Shown one piece after another: positions 1 through 5,113 of a stretch of DNA of 5,730 nt. Each line of letters starts with the position of its first letter. The first letter of the stretch is position 1. This DNA comes from Actinomycetota bacterium. Its GTDB lineage: Bacteria > Actinomycetota > Actinomycetes > S36-B12 > UBA10799. The notes under the pieces were generated by a model. That model worked only from the letters and a program-made list of their open reading frames with translations. It was not told the DNA's origin and did not search any database. A program made the translations under genes and the position numbers. The stretch covers positions 1,522 to 7,251 of the forward strand of contig DMNR01000435.1 in NCBI GenBank assembly GCA_003452655.1. Reading direction: 5' to 3'.

Positions 1-83
1 GCGCGATTCCAGGGTCAGACCAGATTCACACATCCGTCGCGTACCCGGACCAACAAACGAACCAGACGATGATCCCGGGTGCT
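1..83. other. Left-edge non-coding stretch downstream of the GT2 gene
   Basis: This short stretch lies between the window edge and the stop codon of the minus-strand GT2 gene. I see no reading frame with coding character and no RNA gene. The only structure is one arm of the small hairpin that overlaps the GT2 stop codon, listed separately. It may be 3' flank of the GT2 gene or part of an intergenic region continuing to the left. Confidence 0.5.
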
Positions 84-90
84 TCACCCG
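76..90 (-). other. Small hairpin over the GT2 stop codon (weak terminator candidate)
   Basis: The arms CGGGTG (76-81) and CACCCG (85-90) are perfectly complementary with a 3-nt loop, and the right arm overlaps the TGA stop at 84-86. In the GT2 transcript this would make a 6-bp GC-rich stem. No T-run follows on the minus strand, so it does not look like a classical intrinsic terminator. A 6-bp stem of this kind is also easy to obtain by chance in GC-rich DNA. Confidence 0.2.
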
Positions 91-1163
91 AGGAACTGCA
101 TCCAGCTATCGCCCTTTGGGCCAGGTGGCCGGCGCAGCATGCGGTTGGCGCCGATCGCAGCGATCCAATCGAGGACGGACATCACCAAGCGCTTCGGCGT
201 CGATCGCAAGGAAACGCGAACGGGTCCGACGTGGCGGAAACGTCTCGTGAGGTACTCGGTGGGAACCATCCAGAGCTTCGACTCGACCCGTGACCTGACC
301 AGATCCCGCAACCACCTCGGCGACTCGGCCTCGAACGATCTCATCACCTGCCCGGCATCGGTGCCAGGCACGACACGGCTCCACAGCAGGTCGTAGATGA
401 GGAGGTTCACAGCGCTAGCGGCCAGCAGGCGACGTTCGTGCCGATACCACCCCCGCAACGTCGGCTCTGGTTCGAAGTAGTGAAAGATACCGGGATCCGC
501 CGCCACGCGACCCAGATCGTCGCTGTCGCGGACACCGGTGAAGAGGTTCGTCACCATCATCGCACGACAGAACCCGTCTTCGACCGGCAAGCCCAGAGGA
601 AGCCGAAACCGCCGCACGGCTTCGCTCCGCGCCGCCCAGAGCTGACCGCAGATCGAACTCCCAGCGTCATATGTCGCTGGACCACGCGCAGCCAGGCGAG
701 CGAAGAGTCCTCCTTCTAGATCAACACGCTTGATCGGAGCACTCACCGAGCAGTGCGCGTGGGGCCGATCGCGCAAGAGCTGGACGAGGTCGAGAATGCT
801 CCGGTCGCGGGCGAACTCGATATCCGAGTCCAGAAAGATCAGCACCTCGCTCTCCTTCGGCGAGAGCTCATGGACAAACTGATTCCAGGTTCCCGACTTT
901 CCGATGGACGGGAGATCGACGACGCTGGATCCGACCAGCCTGGGGTCGATGCCCGCCAGAGCCTGGCGGGCGATTTCGACCGTACGATCGACACAGCCGT
1001 TCCCGAGGATAACCACATCGACATTCAATCCCGTGAAGTCCTGCTGGGCCAGCCGAGCAATCATCGACGCGATCTTCCGCTCCTCGTTGTGTGCGAACAT
1101 TCCGATCGTCACTCGCGGGGCGTTGGGGCCACTCAGTGCTTCACGCCCATTCGCATCCGACAT
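84..1163 (-). CDS. Family 2 glycosyltransferase (GT-A fold), 359 aa
   Basis: This is probably a cytoplasmic, nucleotide-sugar-dependent sugar transferase that extends a lipid-linked glycan. Family signs are an N-terminal beta-alpha unit VTIGMFAHNEE (18-28) as in GT2 nucleotide-binding cores, then VVILGNGCVDRT (50-61), the metal-binding DXD-type motif LDSD (111-114), and an acidic VEDGF motif (194-198) where GT2 enzymes carry the acceptor-side ED catalytic acid. GWYRHERR (238-245) sits where many GT2 proteins have an arginine-rich motif. I see no long hydrophobic segment typical of processive synthases, so a single-sugar transferase is likelier. The ATG at 1163 is chosen because the GT core begins soon after it and GAGGG lies 9 nt upstream. 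The open frame continues to 1991 only because it runs antisense through the next gene. Donor and acceptor cannot be told from the sequence. It is divergent from the WecG/TagA/CpsF gene across 162 bp. Confidence 0.88.
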   Translation of the reverse strand: MSDANGREALSGPNAPRVTIGMFAHNEERKIASMIARLAQQDFTGLNVDVVILGNGCVDRTVEIARQALAGIDPRLVGSSVVDLPSIGKSGTWNQFVHELSPKESEVLIFLDSDIEFARDRSILDLVQLLRDRPHAHCSVSAPIKRVDLEGGLFARLAARGPATYDAGSSICGQLWAARSEAVRRFRLPLGLPVEDGFCRAMMVTNLFTGVRDSDDLGRVAADPGIFHYFEPEPTLRGWYRHERRLLAASAVNLLIYDLLWSRVVPGTDAGQVMRSFEAESPRWLRDLVRSRVESKLWMVPTEYLTRRFRHVGPVRVSLRSTPKRLVMSVLDWIAAIGANRMLRRPPGPKGDSWMQFLG

Positions 1164-1325
1164 CAATATTGACCCTCGTTCCACCGCTGAAGGGACAAGA
1201 TACCAGCCGGCCCTACTGCCGACACGGGCAAGGGTAAGTCCAAGTCTGGCGCATCCTGTGCGAGATGCTCCTACCTTCTGCCAGAGCGCAATTTCACTCA
1301 TGATCTGGTCTCGGGCCGAGCAACG
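1164..1325. promoter_or_regulatory. Divergent intergenic region between GT2 and WecG/TagA/CpsF genes
   Basis: Both flanking genes start here and point outwards, so promoters for both must lie in these 162 bp or overlap the genes. TTGACC (1169-1174, plus strand) resembles a -35 box, but no good -10 box sits 16-18 bp downstream, so I do not call a specific promoter. A short inverted repeat, GCATC (1251-1255) and GATGC (1264-1268), is present and may be chance. Confidence 0.4.
1173..1177 (-). promoter_or_regulatory. Ribosome binding site of the GT2 gene
   Basis: On the minus strand this reads GAGGG, 9 nt before the ATG at 1163. It supports that start over the upstream continuation of the open frame, which is antisense to the neighbouring gene. 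Confidence 0.55.
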
Positions 1326-2123
1326 ATGCGGGATATGATCGCATGGGTGCGACGCCAGCGGCTCTTTGGACTTGAGTTCATCTGCGGTTCCGACGTCCGT
1401 ACCGTCGGCGAGGCGTTGTTGCACGATGCACGCGCGCCGACGGGGCACTGGCGGTCGGTGGTCACCCCGAACGTCGATCACCTGGTCCGCTACAGTCGCC
1501 ACCCTGCGGAGCGACGGGTTGCCGAATCGGCACACTTCGTGCTCGCCGATGGGATGCCGGTCGTCTGGGCGAGCACCTGGTTGCGGAGGCCGCTGGGCGA
1601 CCGCATCGCGGGGAGCGATCTGTTCGCTTACCTGTGGCGGCGACTCATGGAGGAGCGACGCCCCATCCTCGTGATTGCAGGCAACGATGAAGTAGTCCGG
1701 CGACTGCGAGACGAGTACCCCGCTGCGGCGTTCATCGTGCCGCCGATCTTTCGCGTAGACGATGATGCAGCCGTCGACGCTCTCGTCTCGGAGATCCATG
1801 CCCGCATCAGCGCAGATCCAGTCGAATTCGTCATGATCGGCATGTCCATGCCGAAGCACCATCTGCTCGCGGCGCGGTTGTCCGCCCTTCCGACACCCGA
1901 GCAGGGCGGCCCCGTGCTGTTGCTTTTTGGAGCGTCGGCCGAACTCTACGTGGGGTTGCAACGTAGGGCGCCGGTCTGGATGCAACGGCACGGGCTCGAG
2001 TGGCTCTTCCGCCTGGTGCAGAACCCGCGCCAGATGGCGAAGCGCTACCTAGTCGACGATCTTGCGTTCCTGGGGATCGTCTGGAGGGAGCGTCGAAGGT
2101 CCTCCGGCTCCAACCGTCAGTGA
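1326..2123 (+). CDS. WecG/TagA/CpsF-family glycosyltransferase, 265 aa
   Basis: Members of this family (GT26) transfer sugars such as ManNAc, ManNAcA or glucose to a polyprenyl-diphosphate-linked first sugar at the inner membrane face. Family motifs appear in the expected order: VTPNVDHL (46-53), LADGMPVVW (73-81) with the conserved Asp75, DRIAGSDLF (92-100), an MIGMSMPKHH block (170-179), FGASAELYVG (201-210), then the diagnostic C-terminal RAPVWMQRHGLEWLFRL (214-230) and NPRQMAKRY (233-241). The Arg/Lys-rich tail matches the C-terminal appendage of TagA-type proteins that helps membrane binding. Length is normal for the family. Two blocks differ from consensus: PKHH replaces the usual PKQE, and GASAELYVG replaces the usual GAAFDFLAG-like sequence. 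The start could be ATG 1326 or ATG 1335; both have weak ribosome sites (GAG at 1318-1320 serves 1326). The gene overlaps the stop of the convergent GT4 gene by 7 bp. The sugar transferred is unknown. Confidence 0.92.
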   Translation: MRDMIAWVRRQRLFGLEFICGSDVRTVGEALLHDARAPTGHWRSVVTPNVDHLVRYSRHPAERRVAESAHFVLADGMPVVWASTWLRRPLGDRIAGSDLFAYLWRRLMEERRPILVIAGNDEVVRRLRDEYPAAAFIVPPIFRVDDDAAVDALVSEIHARISADPVEFVMIGMSMPKHHLLAARLSALPTPEQGGPVLLLFGASAELYVGLQRRAPVWMQRHGLEWLFRLVQNPRQMAKRYLVDDLAFLGIVWRERRRSSGSNRQ

Positions 2124-3337
2124 CGGTCTCGGACATCATGGTAGATTTCGATCCAACCATCAATGATCTGCGCCCAGTAGAAGCCTTTCTGGAACGCGAG
2201 TTCGTGGCCCGACTCAGCCATGGCATCAGCGAGTATTCCGTCACGAGCCAGCCTCTCCATCGCCTCCGCAAGCTGGTCCACGACATAGGTTTCGTTCTTG
2301 GGCTCGATGAGAACCCCGCACGTCGGGTCGACCAGGAGCCCTGGGCCACCCCAGTTGAGACAGATGACTGGGAGACCCATCGCCATCGCTTCTTGGACGA
2401 CGATGCCGTTGGCCTCGGCAAGGCTGGGGAATACGAAGGCCCTGTACGGCGCGAGCACATCTGCCAGCTTGCGGTGATCTGCGACCCAGTCGAGGAAACG
2501 GACTCTGTCACCGACGCCGAGCTCGCCCACCAGCGTCTCCAACGCCGGTTTGTTGAATCCCTTGCCGATGATGTCGAGGGTCAACGGGGCGTCGCAGGCG
2601 GCGACGGCCTTGATGATGAGGTCCGTGCCCTTGTGCGGCACGAGACTGCCGTTGTGGACGAATCGAAAATTCTCGCCATGGTGCAGGTTGCGGGGGCGGT
2701 CGCGCAGCCGATCGGGGATGCCGCTGTCGATGGAGTCGACGAACTGCTCTGTCCGACACCCAGCGATCAGCAGCGAATCGTACGTGCGTTGGCCACCTGC
2801 GACCAGCAGCACCTCGGCGCGCCGCTTGCCCGGAAAGAACCACCTGTGCGTCGTTTGCAGCCAGCGCAAGGCGACGCGACGAAGTCGGTCATGGGAAGGC
2901 TCGCGCTCCTGGAACCCCGGCGGGTAGGTGATGTTCCCATTCAACGGCCCGATCACCGTTGGGGTCCGCACCGTGAAGACCGGGAGCACTGGGGAAACTG
3001 GGCCAGTGTGATGGATGACCGCGCCCGGGTGCTGCTTGACTATTCGTTTCGCGATCTTGGCAGCCAGGAACTCGAACACCACCGGTACGAAGAGCCGGCA
3101 CGGCGGCACGGCCCAGAGAAACCGCTGGAAGGGGCCATTCTCGACGTACTCGACCTTCATCGACGGTGTCGTCGTAGAGAGCTCGTCCCGACACCGTGCA
3201 TGAGTGATCTGCAGGACACTCAGACCACGCTGCGCCAGCTCGCGGTAGATCTGGTAGGATTTGATTGCTTCGCCGCCCATCTGCTCAGAGACGTTCGGTG
3301 CGATCAGAATTACCATCAAGTCGGCAGGCTGCGCCAC
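2117..3337 (-). CDS. Family 4 glycosyltransferase (GT-B fold), 406 aa
   Basis: This is a retaining GT4 enzyme that would add a sugar from a nucleotide-sugar donor to a growing lipid-linked glycan in the cytoplasm. Numbered from the GTG start, the N-terminal acceptor domain opens with VILIAPNV (9-16) and the glycine-rich loop GGEA (21-24), and includes IGPLNGNITYPPGF (129-142). The C-terminal donor domain has FVHNGSLVPHKGTDLIIKA (226-244), LDIIGKG (254-260) and FPSLAEANGIVVQEAMAMG (303-321), which contains the GT4 EX7E pair Glu308 and Glu316, followed by GLPVICLNWGGPGLLV. I see no signal peptide or clear membrane helix, so it is likely soluble or peripheral. Start choice: GTG 3337 has AAGGAG 5 nt upstream, better than ATG 3379 or ATG 3316; the frame also runs open to 3655 without coding support. 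It is convergent with the WecG/TagA/CpsF gene and divergent from the flippase. The linkage formed cannot be read from sequence. Confidence 0.9.
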   Translation of the reverse strand: MAQPADLMVILIAPNVSEQMGGEAIKSYQIYRELAQRGLSVLQITHARCRDELSTTTPSMKVEYVENGPFQRFLWAVPPCRLFVPVVFEFLAAKIAKRIVKQHPGAVIHHTGPVSPVLPVFTVRTPTVIGPLNGNITYPPGFQEREPSHDRLRRVALRWLQTTHRWFFPGKRRAEVLLVAGGQRTYDSLLIAGCRTEQFVDSIDSGIPDRLRDRPRNLHHGENFRFVHNGSLVPHKGTDLIIKAVAACDAPLTLDIIGKGFNKPALETLVGELGVGDRVRFLDWVADHRKLADVLAPYRAFVFPSLAEANGIVVQEAMAMGLPVICLNWGGPGLLVDPTCGVLIEPKNETYVVDQLAEAMERLARDGILADAMAESGHELAFQKGFYWAQIIDGWIEIYHDVRDRH

Positions 3338-3342
3338 ATCTT

Positions 3343-3348
3343 CTCCTT
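3343..3348 (-). promoter_or_regulatory. Ribosome binding site that decides the GT4 start
   Basis: On the minus strand this reads AAGGAG, 5 nt before GTG 3337 and 3 nt before an out-of-frame ATG at 3339. It is the strongest Shine-Dalgarno sequence in the window and is the reason for preferring GTG over the in-frame ATGs at 3379 and 3316. Confidence 0.65.
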
Positions 3349-3464
3349 CCGCTCCAAGAGTCAGGACGTTACCCCACATGCCTGTACCGTTCCAGCGCGG
3401 GGGTGAAGCGGGGCCCGACGACTTAATCCACTGAACCCCAGCGGCGGCAAGCCCGACACCCTGC

Positions 3465-3526
3465 GTCTCACCGACGAGGCCAATTAAAGAACTTGCGGTC
3501 GGCGCGCCGACCGGCCGTCGTGAGAC
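3465..3526 (+). repeat. Bulged inverted repeat enclosing a palindrome, upstream of the flippase
   Basis: The left arm GTCTCAC (3465-3471), one unpaired C, then GACG (3473-3476) pairs with CGTC (3516-3519) and GTGAGAC (3520-3526): 11 base pairs with a single bulge. The 39 bases between the arms contain the 18-bp palindrome at 3496-3513. The flippase Shine-Dalgarno begins 4 nt after the right arm. If transcribed, this would fold as a stem with an internal GC-rich hairpin in the flippase mRNA leader; if not transcribed, it could be a protein-binding region. Confidence 0.5.
3496..3513. repeat. Perfect 18-bp palindrome (candidate operator)
   Basis: The sequence CGGTCGGCGCGCCGACCG equals its own reverse complement over all 18 positions, and symmetry stops at both outer ends (G3495 against G3514). 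It ends 29 bp before the flippase start codon. Perfect dyad symmetry without a spacer suits a dimeric DNA-binding protein; as RNA it could form a 7-bp stem with a CGCG loop. No regulator gene is present in the window. Confidence 0.55.
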
Positions 3527-3529
3527 TCT

Positions 3530-3534
3530 GGAGG
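3530..3534 (+). promoter_or_regulatory. Ribosome binding site of the flippase
   Basis: GGAGG lies 8 nt before GTG 3543 and supports that non-ATG start. It follows closely after the right arm of the upstream inverted repeat, so a folded leader could influence its accessibility. Confidence 0.65.
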
Positions 3535-3542
3535 ACTGCCGC

Positions 3543-4934
3543 GTGTCGTTGACTTCGAAGGTCAGGTCGACAATCGCTAAACTGCGCTCGACCGAGTTGA
3601 CGAGTGATGGGCTCTGGGGGCTCGGCTCGCAGGGCTTCTCACTCGCATCGGGCATCGTGGCATTCAGCCTCCTCGGACGCTCGCTTGGCTCGGCCGGGTA
3701 TGGGGACTATTCGTCTCTCTACGCGATCACAGGGCCGCTCGGCAACCTCGTCTCGGGTGCGATCCCACTTGCTTTGATGCAACATGTGATCCGCGATCGC
3801 GAGCCTCTGTCCAGCTCCATCCGCTCCTGCTTGTCACTCAGTATCCTTATCGGCACGGCCCTGGCGATCGCTGGCGTGATTGTAGCCGGATACGTTGTCC
3901 CGACATTCCCCATCACGACTTCCGGAGCCATCCTGCTCCTCGAGTTCGTCGTTATGCCGGTTACATCGCTGTCGGCTGCGGCGATCCAGTCTGTCTCCGG
4001 GTACCGACGCTCGATCCAGGTCCGCCTCATCGCTCCCACCGTCCGCCTCATTCTCATTCTCATTCTCAGCGCTACGGGTCAGCTCACCGTCGCGAAACTG
4101 GGCGCGATCTACCTCGGGATTGCCATCCTTATGTCGTCAGCGACGTTGATAATGACCGCACGAAGCTACGAGTTCACGCCTCTGCCGGGGCCCATCGATC
4201 GGAGTCACATACGAACCAGTGTCCAGTACTCGCTCGGGATGACGGCAATCGCCGTCCAGAACGACGGCGACAAGGTGGTCATGTCGGCATACGGCTTCCG
4301 CGAGGAAACGGGGCTATACGCTGCCGGATACCGGATAGTTCAGTTGGGTCTGGTCCCGGTCGAGGTGCTTGTACAGGCGAGCCACAACCGGTTCCTGGAA
4401 CATGAGGAAGGCCGCAAGGACCAGCACCTACATCGCTCGCTCGCGTTTGCGCGGGTCGTAGCTGTATACGGAACGGTGTTCACAATCATTGTGATCGCGA
4501 TTGCGCCCTTGCTCCCCCATCTCGTCGGCGAGGAGTTCGAGGGATCGGTCGAAATGGTGCGCTGGCTGTCGCCCCTAGTCCTTCTGCGAGGACTGGCGCT
4601 GTTCCCTCTCAATGGCCTCTTGGGTCTCGGTCGAACGCTCTCACGCTCGATGCTCCTGGCCTCAACGGCGGTCATCAGCCTGGCGATGTACATCATGCTT
4701 GTTCCCAGCATGAGCTGGCGGGGCGCAGCGATCGGCACGACCGTAGGCGAGGCTCTACTCGCCCTTGGAGCATGGACTTGCCTGTTCTACTTCCAGCGTC
4801 GCGACAACGCTCGCATCGACGATGACGTCGCTCTCGCTCCGTCGGACACACACGACTTCGTGGCGGATCCAGGCATGAGTTCGGCAGATGGTTGGGCTCT
4901 CGGGGGTCCGCCTCTGGGTGAGCCCTCGGCGTAA
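3543..4934 (+). CDS. Wzx-like polysaccharide flippase (oligosaccharide transporter family), 463 aa
   Basis: This polytopic inner-membrane protein probably flips an undecaprenyl-linked oligosaccharide from the cytoplasmic to the outer face. Hydrophobic segments are spread over the protein, roughly at residues 28-46, 58-80, 98-120, 127-148, 165-178, 184-206, 226-240, 262-280, 303-326, 341-363, 370-390 and 395-416, about the dozen expected for MOP-superfamily flippases. The N-terminal LLGRSLGSAGYGDYSSLYAI (43-62) and mid-protein NDGDKVVMSAYG (240-251) followed by TGLYAAGYRI (256-265) are typical of Wzx/RfbX-type proteins, where an Asp or Asn in the second block is commonly conserved. Residues 419-463 form a hydrophilic, acidic, Pro/Gly-rich tail. 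GTG 3543 is chosen because of GGAGG 8 nt upstream and because the hydrophobic core starts soon after. A hexanucleotide tandem repeat encodes Leu-Ile repeats at about 169-175. It is divergent from the GT4 gene. The substrate is unknown. Confidence 0.88.
   Translation: MSLTSKVRSTIAKLRSTELTSDGLWGLGSQGFSLASGIVAFSLLGRSLGSAGYGDYSSLYAITGPLGNLVSGAIPLALMQHVIRDREPLSSSIRSCLSLSILIGTALAIAGVIVAGYVVPTFPITTSGAILLLEFVVMPVTSLSAAAIQSVSGYRRSIQVRLIAPTVRLILILILSATGQLTVAKLGAIYLGIAILMSSATLIMTARSYEFTPLPGPIDRSHIRTSVQYSLGMTAIAVQNDGDKVVMSAYGFREETGLYAAGYRIVQLGLVPVEVLVQASHNRFLEHEEGRKDQHLHRSLAFARVVAVYGTVFTIIVIAIAPLLPHLVGEEFEGSVEMVRWLSPLVLLRGLALFPLNGLLGLGRTLSRSMLLASTAVISLAMYIMLVPSMSWRGAAIGTTVGEALLALGAWTCLFYFQRRDNARIDDDVALAPSDTHDFVADPGMSSADGWALGGPPLGEPSA
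4047..4068 (+). repeat. CTCATT hexanucleotide tandem repeat inside the flippase
   Basis: CTCATT is repeated three full times plus four bases without mismatch, encoding alternating Leu and Ile in a membrane helix. A separate 11-bp direct repeat, GTCCGCCTCAT, occurs at 4020-4030 and 4041-4051, next to and slightly overlapping it. Each hexamer gained or lost would add or remove two hydrophobic residues without a frameshift. Confidence 0.8.
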
Positions 4935-5113
4935 TCCTTGACCTGTTCAACCACCAACGCCTCCGCGGTGAGCAGCGACGACACCAGCTGCACCATTCGG
5001 CCAGATTCGAGACGGCCCATGACAGTCGAACCCCGACGATCCACGAGGCCGCAACCAACAGCCTGAGCGGCCACCAAACCCGCGTTGTCGGGGAGGGCGG
5101 AACCGCCATTCAT
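4935..5113 (-). pseudogene. Possible decayed gene fragment, perhaps transposase N-terminus
   Basis: This gap between two convergent stops contains a minus-strand frame from ATG 5113 (sharing ATGA with the GT-C stop) with mostly G/C third positions, unlike random intergenic DNA. It encodes about 60 residues, including LPDNAGLVAAQAVG and, further on, GRMVQLVSSLLTAEALV. The spacing and pattern (AGLV, then a GR-hydrophobic-LV-LL block) remind me of the N-terminal region of IS1380-type DDE transposases, but this is from memory and weak. The frame then runs antisense into the flippase tail with no sign of the rest of a transposase, and I see no terminal inverted repeats. It may be a remnant, a small unknown gene, or chance. 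Confidence 0.27.

Larger units (their letters stand above)
3338..3542. promoter_or_regulatory. Divergent intergenic region between GT4 and flippase genes
   Basis: These 205 bp hold the start signals for both outward-pointing genes. The flippase side carries a nested inverted repeat (3465-3526) directly before its ribosome binding site. On the minus strand, TTGCCG followed 17 bp later by ATTAAG (within 3422-3450) is a weak -35/-10-like pair that could serve the GT4 gene, but the -10 match is poor. I could not place a convincing promoter for the flippase. Confidence 0.4.

Noticed and set aside
1169..1202. TTGACC with AAGATA as a promoter for the WecG/TagA/CpsF gene
   Set aside because: The spacing is 22 bp, too long for a normal sigma-70-type promoter, and the -10 match is poor.
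1164..1991. Long minus-strand extension of the GT2 frame, making a 635-residue protein
   Set aside because: It runs antisense through the WecG/TagA/CpsF gene, its translation is low-complexity and rich in Arg/Pro/His, and the GT2 fold begins right after ATG 1163, which has its own ribosome site.
3356..3389. GGAAC...CGTC on the minus strand as an ECF sigma promoter for GT4
   Set aside because: The 20-bp spacing does not fit the usual ECF spacing, and such short motifs are frequent in GC-rich DNA.
2000..3406. 468-residue plus-strand open frame opposite the GT4 gene
   Set aside because: The minus strand encodes a clear GT4 enzyme with the EX7E motif. The plus frame is a mirror of its codon bias and shows no family motif.
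3338..3655. Upstream extension of the GT4 frame to 3655
   Set aside because: It would overlap the flippase coding start and the intergenic inverted repeat, its residues are not like a GT4 N-terminus, and the best ribosome site is at GTG 3337.
4787..4934. Minus-strand continuation of the possible remnant into the flippase 3' end
   Set aside because: The residues are Ser/Pro/Arg-rich antisense of the flippase tail with no recognisable domain, so I limit the remnant to the gap.
5096..5107. GGCGG-AA-CCGCC inverted repeat as a terminator
   Set aside because: The effective stem is only about 4 bp once a loop is allowed, and there is no T-run on either strand.
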